Shown in pieces: positions 6,546-13,426 of a stretch of DNA of 13,426 nucleotides (position 1 is its first letter; every line of letters starts with the position of its first letter). Where the stretch lies: assembly GCA_003241215.1 (NCBI GenBank), contig QFOL01000086.1, positions 1-13,426 of the forward strand. The letters run 5' to 3'. Under the pieces are notes generated by a model. The model ran no database searches, was not told the DNA's origin, and worked only from the letters and a program-made list of their open reading frames with translations. The translations under genes and the position numbers were made by a program. The DNA comes from Agrobacterium fabrum. Its GTDB lineage: Bacteria > Pseudomonadota > Alphaproteobacteria > Rhizobiales > Rhizobiaceae.

Positions 6546-9508
6546 ACCGACTTGCCCGTATGGGCCTGTTCAACGGCGGAGATGATCTGCTGTTCGTCAT
6601 AGGGCTTGGTCAAGAGAACCGCGCTTGCCGGCGCACCCTCCGGCAAATGGCTGTCCCCCGTCGCAAACACAATGGCAAGCCCCGGCTTGCGGCGCAGGGC
6701 CTCCACCGCCAGTTCGCCGCCCTTCATGTCGGGCAGGCCGATATCGGTAACGAGAACATCGATCTGATCTGCTTCGATAGCCTTCAGCGCCTGGGCCGCA
6801 TTCCCGGCCTCAACGACGACAAAGCCGCTCTCCGACAGCATCTCCGTCGAATTCATCCGGATCAGTTCGTCATCCTCGACCAGAAGAACACGGATCGGCC
6901 GATTTTCGTTTTCGACCGTCCTGACAGGTTCGGAAGGTTTTAGATAACCGGGCGCGGCAGTCGGCCGTGCCCTCGACAACGAAACCTGCTTGCGGTTGGC
7001 GACCACATGGCGGATGCGCCGCGCCAGCGCTTCGCGCGTATAGGGTTTGGAAAGCAGTTCCACCCCGGCATCCAGCTTGCCACCGTGAACGATGGAGTTT
7101 TCCGTGTAACCCGAGGTGAAGAGAACGGCGAGATTGGGCAGCCGTTCCTGCGCACGGCGCGCCATTTCCCGGCTTTTCAACGGTCCGGGCATTACCACGT
7201 CGGTGAAGATGACATCGATCGGAATGCCGCTTTCCACCACCGTCAAACCGGCCTGCGCATCGCGGGCGGTGAGCACACGGTAGCCGAGATCGCTCAAGGT
7301 CTCGACGACGGTGTTGCGCACTTCCTCGTCATCTTCCACCACAAGAATTGTTTCCGTGCCGCCCTCCACCGGACCGGTCGGCATCACCACTTCCCTGTCC
7401 TCATCGGCGGCGGAGCGCGGCAGATACATCTTTACCGTCGTGCCCTGCCCCACCTCGCTATAGATGTTGACATGGCCGCTGGACTGTTTCGCAAAACCAT
7501 AGACCATCGAAAGCCCAAGACCGGTGCCCTTGCCTTCCGGTTTGGTCGAAAAGAACGGCTCGAAGACCTTGTCGAGAATCTCCGGCGACATGCCGGAACC
7601 GGTATCGGTGACGGCGAGCATCACATATTGCCCCGCCGAGACCTCCGAGTGCTTGCGCGCATAATCGCGGTCGAGAACCGCATTTCCAACCTCGATGGTC
7701 AGCTTGCCCTGCCCGTCCATGGCGTCACGCGCATTGATGGCCAGATTGAGAAGCGCGTTTTCCACCTGGTTGGGGTCGGCATAGGTATTCCAGAGACCGC
7801 CTGAAGTGATGACCTCCACCTCGATCGCCTCGCCGAGCGAGCGGCGAAGCAGATCGTCCATGCCGGTTACGAAACGGGCAATGTTGATGACGCGCGGCTC
7901 CAGCGCCTGGCGGCGGCCGAAGGCCAGAAGCTGGCTGGCCAGCTTTGCGCCGCGATGGACGCCGGCAAGCGCGTTTTCCAGCCGCCGCTCCGCCCGCTCA
8001 TTGCCGGTCACATCCTTCGACAGCAATTGCAGATTGCCGGCGATCACCTGCAGCAGATTGTTGAAATCATGCGCCACGCCGCCGGTGAGCTGGCCGATGG
8101 ATTCCATCTTCTGCGCCTGTTGCAGGGCCTTTTCAGTCTGGCGGCGCTCGGCCATTTCCGCCTCGACACGCGCTTCGAGGCTCTCGTTCAATTGCCGAAG
8201 CTGCTCTTCCGCCCGGATACGGTGGCGTATCTCGCGTTCTAGATTGCTGGCATGCTCCTTGAGCGTGTTTTCGGCGCGCCGCTGCTCGGTTATGTCCGTG
8301 TGGACGCCAACCCATTCCACAATGGTTCCGGCCTTGTCGAGGATCGGAACGCCACGGATCGCAAATGTGCGGTAGACGCCATCGTGACGGCGCACGCGAT
8401 GTTCCCAAACATAGGTCGCCCTGGCGGAGACGGCCTTTTTCCAGCTTTCGAGCGAATGCTCCCTGTCATCGGGATGAACCGCCTCGACCCAGCCGAACTT
8501 TTGATATTCTTCAAAACGCTGCCCGGTCAAAGCGCTCCAGGCGGGTTGTTCGCCCAGCATCATTCCTTCGGCGCTGTTGGTCCACAGCACGCCGTGCACG
8601 GCATCCACCGCAGCACGGAAACGATTGTTGCTGATGAGGATTTCCCGCTCCGAGCGCTTCCTCTCCTCGATATCGATGATCAGCACATAGATGCCGTCGA
8701 TGGAGCCATCGGCAATGTAACGCGGAACATAGCGGATTTCGGCGGCGCGCGTGCTGCCGTCCGGTCTGCTGATCACGGTATCCGAAACGATCTTCTCGCC
8801 GCTGAGTGCGCGGTCGAGATAGGCCCTGCGGGCCTCGAAAAACGTCTCGCCGACGATCTCGGGAACGCTGCGGCCGATCACCTCCTCGGCGCGGCGGCCG
8901 AACCATTCCAGATAGCCGTCATTGGCGAATTTATAAACATAGTCACGGTCGACATATCCGACCAGGATGGGCAGGGCATTGGTAAGTCGGCTCAGTTCCT
9001 TGCGGCTCTGCTCCAGCGCCTCCACGGCCTTCACCTTGTCGGTGTTTTCGAGCACGGTGCACAGGACGCCGTCCACCGTTCCGCCTTCGTTATAGATCGG
9101 CGTGTAGAACAGGTCGAAGATCACCTTTTCCGGCAGACCGTGCCGCATCAGCGTCATCGGCTGGTCGCGATAGGCCATCACCTCGCCGCGAAACCCCGCT
9201 TCCAGGATGCGGCTGTTCCAGTCCCATATTTCCGGCCAGATTCCCGGCACCGTGCCGCCGAGCGCCTGCGGGTGATAATTGCCGGCGATCTCCGCATAAC
9301 CGTCATTATAGATCATCACATGATCCCTGCCCCACATCAGCACCTGCGGAATGGGCGAATTGACGACGGAATTGGCCTTCTGCCTCAGATTTTGCGGCCA
9401 GTCGCAAATAGGACCGAGCGATGTCTTCGACCAGTCGAAGCGACGCACAAGCTCACCCGTTTCACCGCCACCGATCGGCCATACCGGGGCAGCACGAAGA
9501 TTGGTCAT
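6533..9508 (-). CDS. PAS-domain hybrid sensor histidine kinase with two receiver domains
   Basis: A 991-residue signalling kinase with no transmembrane segment or signal peptide, so cytoplasmic. Domains in order: an N-terminal PAS-like region (about 45-160) preceded by the characteristic [13 protein letters not shown] motif; a second PAS (about 172-288); a third PAS/PAC (about 293-412) with a [12 protein letters not shown] end; a charged coiled coil (about 413-465); HisKA with phospho-acceptor H480 in [11 protein letters not shown]; HATPase with N box near 590 ([12 protein letters not shown]), G1 DTGSGMS near 637 and G2 [14 protein letters not shown] near 665; receiver 1 with D770 (FTDVVMPGP) and SKPYT; a linker of about 35 residues; receiver 2 with D922 (VTDIGLPD) and TKPYD. 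Both receivers keep the acidic pair, phospho-Asp, Thr/Ser and Lys. There is no HPt or output domain and no neighbouring response regulator. The signal is unknown. It is divergent from a betaine-type importer. Confidence 0.92.
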   Translation of the reverse strand: MTNLRAAPVWPIGGGETGELVRRFDWSKTSLGPICDWPQNLRQKANSVVNSPIPQVLMWGRDHVMIYNDGYAEIAGNYHPQALGGTVPGIWPEIWDWNSRILEAGFRGEVMAYRDQPMTLMRHGLPEKVIFDLFYTPIYNEGGTVDGVLCTVLENTDKVKAVEALEQSRKELSRLTNALPILVGYVDRDYVYKFANDGYLEWFGRRAEEVIGRSVPEIVGETFFEARRAYLDRALSGEKIVSDTVISRPDGSTRAAEIRYVPRYIADGSIDGIYVLIIDIEERKRSEREILISNNRFRAAVDAVHGVLWTNSAEGMMLGEQPAWSALTGQRFEEYQKFGWVEAVHPDDREHSLESWKKAVSARATYVWEHRVRRHDGVYRTFAIRGVPILDKAGTIVEWVGVHTDITEQRRAENTLKEHASNLEREIRHRIRAEEQLRQLNESLEARVEAEMAERRQTEKALQQAQKMESIGQLTGGVAHDFNNLLQVIAGNLQLLSKDVTGNERAERRLENALAGVHRGAKLASQLLAFGRRQALEPRVINIARFVTGMDDLLRRSLGEAIEVEVITSGGLWNTYADPNQVENALLNLAINARDAMDGQGKLTIEVGNAVLDRDYARKHSEVSAGQYVMLAVTDTGSGMSPEILDKVFEPFFSTKPEGKGTGLGLSMVYGFAKQSSGHVNIYSEVGQGTTVKMYLPRSAADEDREVVMPTGPVEGGTETILVVEDDEEVRNTVVETLSDLGYRVLTARDAQAGLTVVESGIPIDVIFTDVVMPGPLKSREMARRAQERLPNLAVLFTSGYTENSIVHGGKLDAGVELLSKPYTREALARRIRHVVANRKQVSLSRARPTAAPGYLKPSEPVRTVENENRPIRVLLVEDDELIRMNSTEMLSESGFVVVEAGNAAQALKAIEADQIDVLVTDIGLPDMKGGELAVEALRRKPGLAIVFATGDSHLPEGAPASAVLLTKPYDEQQIISAVEQAHTGKSVAAE

Positions 9509-9573
9509 TCAACATCACCACAAAAATCGAGAGGAAATCTCCCGTAATACAGATCGAAATAAAAGTCCAAGAA

Positions 9574-9598
9574 AACAAAAACTTCCGCTTATTGTTCC
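9574..9598 (-). promoter_or_regulatory. Possible EcfG-type (general stress sigma) promoter for the kinase gene
   Basis: Reading the minus strand, GGAAC (plus 9594-9598) is followed after 16 bases by TGTT (plus 9574-9577). The alphaproteobacterial EcfG consensus, as I recall it, is GGAAC-N16/17-CGTT, so this matches except for one base of the -10. The implied leader is about 60 bases. The region is AT-richer than its surroundings. A single short match cannot prove it. Confidence 0.3.
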
Positions 9599-9640
9599 CC
9601 GCCCATTTTCAGATTTGGATAAAGTTCCGTCCGCGCGAAA

Positions 9641-9663
9641 CATTCCGACGCATCGGCGGAATG
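9641..9663. promoter_or_regulatory. Inverted repeat in the divergent intergenic region (possible operator)
   Basis: CATTCCG (9641-9647) and CGGAATG (9657-9663) are a perfect seven-base inverted repeat with a nine-base centre that itself contributes CCGA/TCGG. It sits in the gap between the kinase and binding-protein genes, where a regulator serving either gene could bind. A smaller one, GTCGC-TATC-GCGAC, follows at 9674-9687. No regulator gene is in the window. Confidence 0.35.
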
Positions 9664-9806
9664 GCGGCGCAACGTCGCTATCGCGACATCGCAGATTTCG
9701 GCATGATGCCCGAAAGACCGGACGATTGATTGATGATTGCCATCCTCAATACGCCAGAATCTGCCGCAAACGGAACGGCCACAAAGGAATTATTAAGCCT
9801 CAATAT

Positions 9807-9860
9807 GGGCGCTGGCGGTCGCGGTGCCGTCGGCGCCCGGGTCTTCGCCACACCGCGACC
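9807..9860 (+). promoter_or_regulatory. Structured 5' leader of the binding-protein gene (hairpin with possible pseudoknot)
   Basis: Bases 9807-9818 pair with 9827-9838 in a 12-pair stem (two G-U pairs) with an eight-base loop, TCGCGGTG (9819-9826). This loop is perfectly complementary to CACCGCGA at 9851-9858; with the two flanking G residues the match is 10 bases, GGTCGCGGTG (9817-9826) against CACCGCGACC (9851-9860). The second arm ends exactly where the AGAGGG ribosome site (9861-9866) begins. An H-type pseudoknot or two competing folds are therefore possible next to the start of translation. Whether the RNA includes all of it depends on an unmapped transcription start. Confidence 0.45.
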
Positions 9861-9866
9861 AGAGGG
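9861..9866 (+). promoter_or_regulatory. Ribosome binding site that fixes the binding-protein start
   Basis: AGAGGG lies seven bases before the ATG at 9874. In-frame starts further upstream (TTG 9730, ATG 9733, ATG 9805) lack such a site and would bury the signal peptide behind a 23- to 48-residue extension. Confidence 0.8.
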
Positions 9867-9873
9867 AACAACA

Positions 9874-10872
9874 ATGAAAATACTTTTGGGTGCCACAATT
9901 CTTTCCGCCGGCTTCGCCTTTTCAGGCGGCGCAGCCTATGCCGCCGACTGCGGAAACGTGACAATTGCCAGCATGAACTGGCAATCGGCCGAAGTCGCGG
10001 CCAATCTCGACAAGCTCATTCTTGAAAAGGGCTATGGATGCTCCGCCGAAATCGTCACCGGCGACACCGTGCCGACATTGACCTCCATGGCCGAAAAAGG
10101 CCAACCGGATATCGCGCCTGAGGCATGGGTCAGCCTGCAGCCGGAAATCGTCAAGCAGGGGCTTGAAGGCGGCAAGGTCGTCGCGGCTTCGAAGATACTG
10201 TCGGACGGCGCGGTCCAGGGCTGGTGGATTCCGAAATATGTCGCCGACGCCAATCCCGATCTCAAGACCATTCCCGACCTCTTCAAACATCCCGAACTCT
10301 TCCCCTCGCCTGAAGACAAGTCGAAGGGCGCCGTGTTCAACGGTCCGCAGGGCTGGGGCGGCACTGTCGTCACCGCGCAGCTTTTCAAGGCTTTCGACGG
10401 TGAGAAGGCCGGCTTCACCCTGGTCGATACCGGCTCCGCCGCAGGTCTCGACGGTTCCATCGCCAAGGCTTATGAAGCCAAGCAGCCCTGGGTCGGTTAT
10501 TATTGGGCGCCCACCTCGCTGCTCGGCAAATATGAGATGGTGAAACTCGGCTTCGGCACCGATTATGACGCGGCCGAATGGAAACGCTGCACCTCGATTG
10601 CCGATTGTCCGGACCCGAAACCGAACGCATGGCAGGTGGACGATGTGCAGACGCTGGTGAGCAAGACCTTTGCCGACCGTGCCGGTCCGGCCATGGACTA
10701 TCTGAACAAGCGCGCCTGGACAAATGACACCGTCAACAAGCTGATCGCCTGGATGACGGACAATCAGGCGACCGGCGAAGACGGCGCCAAGCACTTCCTG
10801 AAGGAAAACGAGGCGCTGTGGACCGGCTGGGTCTCTCCTGACGTCGCGGAAAAGGTCAAGGCCGCCCTTTAA
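9874..10872 (+). CDS. proX: ProX/OpuAC-family periplasmic binding protein of a betaine-type ABC importer
   Basis: A 332-residue precursor with a Sec signal peptide (MKILLGATILSAGFAFSGG, cleavage likely after AYA at residue 23). The mature protein starts with ADCG and begins with the strand VTIASMNWQSAE, typical of the OpuAC domain. Trp/Tyr residues at W36, W85 (APEAWVS), W117-W118 (GWWIPKY) and W206/W211 (WVGYYWAPT) are the sort of aromatic residues that form the cage for quaternary ammonium ligands in this family. Four cysteines (C26, C56, C239, C245) fit two disulfides. It captures the solute in the periplasm and delivers it to the permease/ATPase encoded downstream. Glycine or proline betaine is the default ligand, but choline (ChoX-like) or histidine/proline (HutX-like) are real alternatives in rhizobia, so the symbol is only family-level. 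Confidence 0.85.
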   Translation: MKILLGATILSAGFAFSGGAAYAADCGNVTIASMNWQSAEVAANLDKLILEKGYGCSAEIVTGDTVPTLTSMAEKGQPDIAPEAWVSLQPEIVKQGLEGGKVVAASKILSDGAVQGWWIPKYVADANPDLKTIPDLFKHPELFPSPEDKSKGAVFNGPQGWGGTVVTAQLFKAFDGEKAGFTLVDTGSAAGLDGSIAKAYEAKQPWVGYYWAPTSLLGKYEMVKLGFGTDYDAAEWKRCTSIADCPDPKPNAWQVDDVQTLVSKTFADRAGPAMDYLNKRAWTNDTVNKLIAWMTDNQATGEDGAKHFLKENEALWTGWVSPDVAEKVKAAL

Positions 10873-10901
10873 AGCCGGCCCCTGCATATCTGCCCGGCAA
10901 A

Positions 10902-10956
10902 CGGCGTCCGCCAGCGACGCCGCCGCGCCCGTATCGGCCTGGAAATACCCCCAGGC
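10902..10956 (+). repeat. Two consecutive hairpins after the binding-protein gene
   Basis: CGGCGTC (10902-10908) pairs with GACGCCG (10916-10922) around seven bases. GCCTGG (10937-10942) pairs with CCAGGC (10951-10956) around AAATACCC and is followed by TTTG. Neither has a full T-run. Such structures between binding-protein and permease genes commonly stabilise the upstream mRNA or reduce read-through, giving more binding protein than permease; that role here is inference. Confidence 0.5.
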
Positions 10957-10982
10957 TTTGCGGTGACGGTGTACCGGTTCAA

Positions 10983-11025
10983 CAGAGCGTTCCGCCCTGC
11001 GTCCTGCAGGACGCGCGGCGCTCTG
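10983..11025 (+). repeat. 43-bp extended palindrome, RIME-like intergenic element candidate
   Basis: Arms nest perfectly: CAGAGCG (10983-10989) with CGCTCTG (11019-11025), CCGC (10992-10995) with GCGG (11015-11018), and the 16-bp palindrome GCGTCCTG|CAGGACGC (10999-11014). Only TT and CCT on the left arm are unpaired, so the RNA or single-stranded DNA could fold into a hairpin of about 16-19 pairs. The layout resembles the short dispersed palindromic elements known between genes in rhizobia (RIME-type). No second copy is visible in this window, so repeat status is inferred. Confidence 0.55.
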
Positions 11026-11079
11026 GCGACTTTACTCCCGGAGCGCGGCGGACATCGATCCCCGCCTCCGGTTCGTCAT

Positions 11080-11083
11080 GGAG
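11080..11083 (+). promoter_or_regulatory. Ribosome binding site that fixes the permease start
   Basis: GGAG lies eight bases before the ATG at 11092. The frame is open back to a GTG at 10963, but that extension would translate straight through the palindromic element at 10983-11025 and lacks family character. Confidence 0.65.
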
Positions 11084-11091
11084 AACAGGAT

Positions 11092-11979
11092 ATGGAATGG
11101 CTTTTCAAATTTCCGACCATGAATGATGATGCTCTGCGCGCGCTGAAAAAGGTTATCGACGAAGGCTTCCGGGCGTTCACCCGAACCTATGGCAGCGCGA
11201 TAGAGGGGCTGTTCACACCCCTGCAGAGCTTCCTCATCTGGGCGGAAAGGCTTTTGATCGGCGCGCCCTGGCCGGTCGTTATTCTTATTGTCGGCGCACT
11301 CGCCTGGTTCGCCAGCCGCAGCGCCACCATTGTTGCGCTGTGTTGCGGCATTCTCTTCGCCATCGGCTGGTTCGGCATGTGGGAAGACACGATGAAGACG
11401 ATATCGATGATCTTCGTCTGCGCCGTGCTGTCCATCGTCATCGGCCTGCCCATCGGCATCGCCATGGCGCGCTCCAACCGCCTGCAGAATGTCGTCAATC
11501 CCGTCCTCGACGTGATGCAGACGATGCCGAGTTTCGTCTATCTCATTCCCGTCGTCATGCTGCTCGGCATCGGTCGCGTGCCCGGTGTCATCGCCGTCGT
11601 CATCTACGCCATTCCGCCGATGATCCGGCTCACCAATCTCGGCATCCGCATGGTCGACCGCGACGTGCTGGAGGCGGCGGACGCCTTCGGGTCCTCGAAG
11701 CGCCAGAAGCTTTTCAAGGTGCAGCTGCCGCTTGCCCTTCCCACCATCATGGCCGGCATCAACCAGACGATCATGATGGCGCTCGCCATGGTCGTCATCG
11801 CCTCCATGATCGGCGTGCAGGGCCTCGGTCAGCCGGTGCTGAAGGCCATCGCCAATCAATATTTCACGCTTGGTGTGTTCAACGGGCTTGCCATTGTCGG
11901 CATCGCCATCATCTTCGACCGCATCAGCCAGGCCTATGGCCTTCGCCTGCAAAAACACCGGGAAGCGGCGCATGGCTAG
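11092..11979 (+). CDS. proW: ProW/OpuAB-family permease of the betaine-type ABC importer
   Basis: A 295-residue inner-membrane permease of the binding-protein-dependent transport family. An N-terminal stretch of about 55 residues precedes roughly six or seven hydrophobic segments (about 59-78, 78-97, 103-126, 144-160, 161-180, 230-250, 265-285). The cytoplasmic coupling loop carries the EAA motif EAADAFGSSKRQKLFKVQLPLALPTIMAG (starting at E194), which contacts the ATPase. VMQTMPSFVYLIPVVMLLGIG and IPPMIRLTNLGIR are typical of ProW/OpuAB proteins. The protein forms the channel through which the captured solute crosses the membrane, probably as a homodimer. The start is set by GGAG at 11080-11083. 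Its last three codons overlap the ATPase gene by eight bases, so those two are translationally coupled, while 219 bp with hairpins separate it from the binding-protein gene. Confidence 0.88.
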   Translation: MEWLFKFPTMNDDALRALKKVIDEGFRAFTRTYGSAIEGLFTPLQSFLIWAERLLIGAPWPVVILIVGALAWFASRSATIVALCCGILFAIGWFGMWEDTMKTISMIFVCAVLSIVIGLPIGIAMARSNRLQNVVNPVLDVMQTMPSFVYLIPVVMLLGIGRVPGVIAVVIYAIPPMIRLTNLGIRMVDRDVLEAADAFGSSKRQKLFKVQLPLALPTIMAGINQTIMMALAMVVIASMIGVQGLGQPVLKAIANQYFTLGVFNGLAIVGIAIIFDRISQAYGLRLQKHREAAHG

Positions 11980-13033
11980 TCAATCGATCGAAATTCGCAG
12001 CCTCTACAAGATTTTCGGCTCAAAGGCGGCCGATTATGTCGAACCCGTCAAGGCCGGCATGTCCAAGGTGGACCTCAACGCCAAACATGGTCACGTGCTC
12101 GGCCTGCGCGATATCAACATCACCATGCCGGGCGGACAGATCACCGTCATCATGGGCCTTTCCGGCTCGGGAAAATCGACACTGATACGCCACGTCAACC
12201 GGTTGATCGACCCGACGGCCGGCGAAATCCTCTATGGCGGCACGGACGTGTGCCGCCTCAACGAAGCGGATCTGCTGGAGTTTCGCCGCCACAAGACGGC
12301 GATGGTGTTCCAGAAATTCGGTCTGCTGCCACACCGCAACGTGCTGCAGAATGTCGTCTACGGCCTTGAAGTGCAGGGCGTCGACAAGCGCGAGCGGGAG
12401 GAAAGGGCGGAAGTCTGGATCAGGCGCGTGGGGCTGGAAGGCTTCTCCAGCCATTATCCGAACCAGCTTTCCGGCGGCATGCAGCAGCGTGTGGGCCTGG
12501 CGCGGGCGCTGACCAACAATGCCGAAATCCTGTTGATGGACGAAGCCTATTCGGCGCTCGATCCGCTCATTCGCGTCGATATGCAGACGGTGCTGCTGGA
12601 ACTGCAGAAGGAGCTGAAAAAGACCGTGGTCTTCATCACCCACGATCTCGACGAGGCGCTGCGGCTGGGCGACAAGATCGCCATTCTGCGCGATGGCGAA
12701 ATCATCCAGCAGGGCACGGCGGCCGAAATCGTCATGTCGCCGGCCGACAGCTATATCGAGGCCTTCGTGGAGGAGGTCAATCGCGGCCGGGTCATCCGCC
12801 TCGGCGCCATCGTCCAGCCGGAGTTTTCCGGCCAGTCACGGCTTCAGCTCGATGCGGACATGACGGTCGAAGAAGGCCTGCGTGCGCTCGTTCGGGAAAA
12901 TGTCAGCAGCGCCACGGTCGTCGGGGAAAACGGCAAGGCGCTCGGCGCCGTCACCACCGACGCCATCATGCGCTGCCTCGTCAGGACCGCACATGGTGAG
13001 GAAGCAGGCACGGCTGAACGCTTGTCAGGCTGA
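11972..13033 (+). CDS. proV: ProV/OpuAA-family ATP-binding protein of the betaine-type ABC importer
   Basis: A 353-residue cytoplasmic ABC ATPase. All nucleotide-site motifs are intact: Walker [10 protein letters not shown] (62-70, K68), Q-loop [10 protein letters not shown], signature LSGGMQQR (166-173), Walker B ILLMDEA (D190, E191) and H-loop H224 (FITHDLDEA). The N-terminal extension before the core ([21 protein letters not shown]) and [13 protein letters not shown] are typical of the betaine/proline/choline subfamily. The C-terminal tail of about 85 residues holds what looks like a single CBS-type unit ([19 protein letters not shown], then [12 protein letters not shown]), less than the tandem CBS pair of E. 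coli ProV, which is longer. It powers import by the upstream permease. The ATG at 11972 overlaps the permease end by eight bases. The stop overlaps the stop of the convergent flavoprotein gene by nine bases. Confidence 0.9.
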   Translation: MASQSIEIRSLYKIFGSKAADYVEPVKAGMSKVDLNAKHGHVLGLRDINITMPGGQITVIMGLSGSGKSTLIRHVNRLIDPTAGEILYGGTDVCRLNEADLLEFRRHKTAMVFQKFGLLPHRNVLQNVVYGLEVQGVDKREREERAEVWIRRVGLEGFSSHYPNQLSGGMQQRVGLARALTNNAEILLMDEAYSALDPLIRVDMQTVLLELQKELKKTVVFITHDLDEALRLGDKIAILRDGEIIQQGTAAEIVMSPADSYIEAFVEEVNRGRVIRLGAIVQPEFSGQSRLQLDADMTVEEGLRALVRENVSSATVVGENGKALGAVTTDAIMRCLVRTAHGEEAGTAERLSG

Positions 13034-13426
13034 GCCTTCAAGCCATTCGGCCATGCCCTTCGCGGCGGCCTTGCCGGTGGCGAAACAGGCGGTCAAGAGA
13101 TAACCGCCGGTCGGCGCTTCCCAGTCCAGCATTTCCCCGGCAGCAAATATGCCGGGGATGCTTTTCAGCATGTAGTTTTCATCAAGGCCGCTCCACGCGA
13201 TACCGCCGGCGGACGAAATTGCCTCGGCAATCGGTCTCGTCCGCAAAAGCGGTATCTCGGCATGTTTTATTCTCGCGGCGACGAAATCGTCCGGCATGGC
13301 CGCGATGTCGGGAAAGATTTCCCGCAGAAGCCCGACCTTCACTGCCGATAAGCCGGCCGCCTTGCGCATGCGGTTTGCAAAACTCTCCTTCCGCCCGAGC
13401 TTCCCCAGATCGCGGCTGAGGCGTTC
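13025..13426 (-). CDS. NAD(P)/FAD-dependent oxidoreductase, YhiN/BaiN-type flavoprotein, C-terminal part (partial)
   Basis: The minus-strand frame is open from the right window edge to a TGA at 13025-13027, giving the last 133 codons of a longer gene; the ATG at 13369 is internal, since 19 further sense codons lie upstream of it to the edge. The end carries the FAD-binding signature of the HI0933/YhiN family: [19 protein letters not shown], then [21 protein letters not shown] and a glycine/alanine-rich helix ([12 protein letters not shown]). Proteins of this type are soluble flavoenzymes of mostly undefined substrate; some relatives (BaiN) are linked to bile-acid metabolism, which need not apply here. 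The convergent overlap with the ATPase gene implies no functional link. Confidence 0.85.
   Translation of the reverse strand, partial: ERLSRDLGKLGRKESFANRMRKAAGLSAVKVGLLREIFPDIAAMPDDFVAARIKHAEIPLLRTRPIAEAISSAGGIAWSGLDENYMLKSIPGIFAAGEMLDWEAPTGGYLLTACFATGKAAAKGMAEWLEGSA

Larger units (their letters stand above)
9509..9873. other. 365-bp divergent intergenic region
   Basis: This gap separates the starts of the kinase gene (minus) and the binding-protein gene (plus). From left: an AT-richer stretch with an EcfG-like promoter candidate for the kinase, inverted repeats at 9641-9663 and 9674-9687, a weak -10-like TATTAA at 9791-9796 without a convincing -35, then the structured leader at 9807-9860 and the AGAGGG ribosome site. 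The plus-strand frame is open from 9730, but its codons there do not resemble a protein of this family and the signal peptide begins at 9874, so I treat the stretch as non-coding. Confidence 0.6.

Noticed and set aside
8252..9547. A 431-codon open frame on the plus strand opposite the hybrid kinase
   Set aside because: It mirrors the PAS region of a well-supported kinase; the translation shows no family features.
9730..9873. N-terminal extension of the binding protein from TTG/ATG codons at 9730-9733 or ATG at 9805
   Set aside because: The extension would precede a proper Sec signal peptide starting at 9874, and only 9874 has a good ribosome site.
10963..11091. N-terminal extension of the permease from 10963
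   Set aside because: It reads through the palindromic element and its residues are low-complexity Arg/Pro/Ala; GGAG is placed for the ATG at 11092.
13370..13426. Treating 13369 as the flavoprotein start
   Set aside because: The frame remains open with sense codons to the window edge and the family is far longer than 114 residues, so the gene is cut by the window.
1..13426. tRNA/rRNA genes, CRISPR arrays, transposases, integrases, att sites, toxin-antitoxin or defence genes
   Set aside because: None seen: no repeat-spacer pattern, no recombinase motifs, no tRNA-like cloverleaf noticed, and the coding genes account for nearly all of the window.

Overview
The window reads as chromosomal DNA of a Rhizobiales bacterium, most likely Agrobacterium or a close Rhizobiaceae relative. 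It is GC-rich. Its left part has the rhizobial succinoglycan (exopolysaccharide I) gene order exoA-exoM-exoO-exoN-exoP. The species call is an inference from gene content and order; no search was run.

Layout. (1) Positions 1-5476 are the 3' end of a succinoglycan operon on the + strand: the last codons of exoA, two GT2 glycosyltransferases (exoM, exoO), the UDP-glucose pyrophosphorylase exoN and the chain-length/export tyrosine kinase exoP. exoA/exoM and exoM/exoO overlap and look translationally coupled. exoN and exoP follow after short spacers with repeats and hairpins. A textbook Rho-independent terminator at 5452-5476 closes the cluster. (2) 5572-6516 is a stand-alone GhrA-type 2-hydroxyacid dehydrogenase, + strand. 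(3) 6533-9508 (- strand) is a soluble 991-residue hybrid histidine kinase: three PAS-like domains, HisKA, HATPase and two receivers. (4) 9509-9873 is a 365-bp divergent regulatory region with an inverted repeat, a possible stress-sigma promoter for the kinase, and a strongly structured leader ahead of the next gene. (5) 9874-13033 is a three-gene ABC importer of the ProXWV/OpuA type (binding protein, permease, ATPase) for a betaine-like or related solute. The binding-protein and permease genes are separated by 219 bp rich in hairpins, one resembling the dispersed intergenic palindromes of rhizobia. (6) From 13025 to the right edge, - strand, is the C-terminal part of a YhiN/BaiN-type flavoprotein whose stop overlaps that of the ATPase gene.

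How the genes work together. ExoN supplies UDP-glucose, ExoA/ExoM/ExoO add successive glucoses to the lipid-linked octasaccharide, and ExoP controls polymerisation and export. The importer takes up a compatible solute or nutrient; the divergent kinase may sense a related signal, but only adjacency supports that.

I found no convincing undescribed multi-gene system. All protein genes belong to known families. The signals most worth a second look are non-coding: the foldable leader of the binding-protein gene, the palindromic spacer after it, and the tandem/inverted repeat at the exoO-exoN junction.
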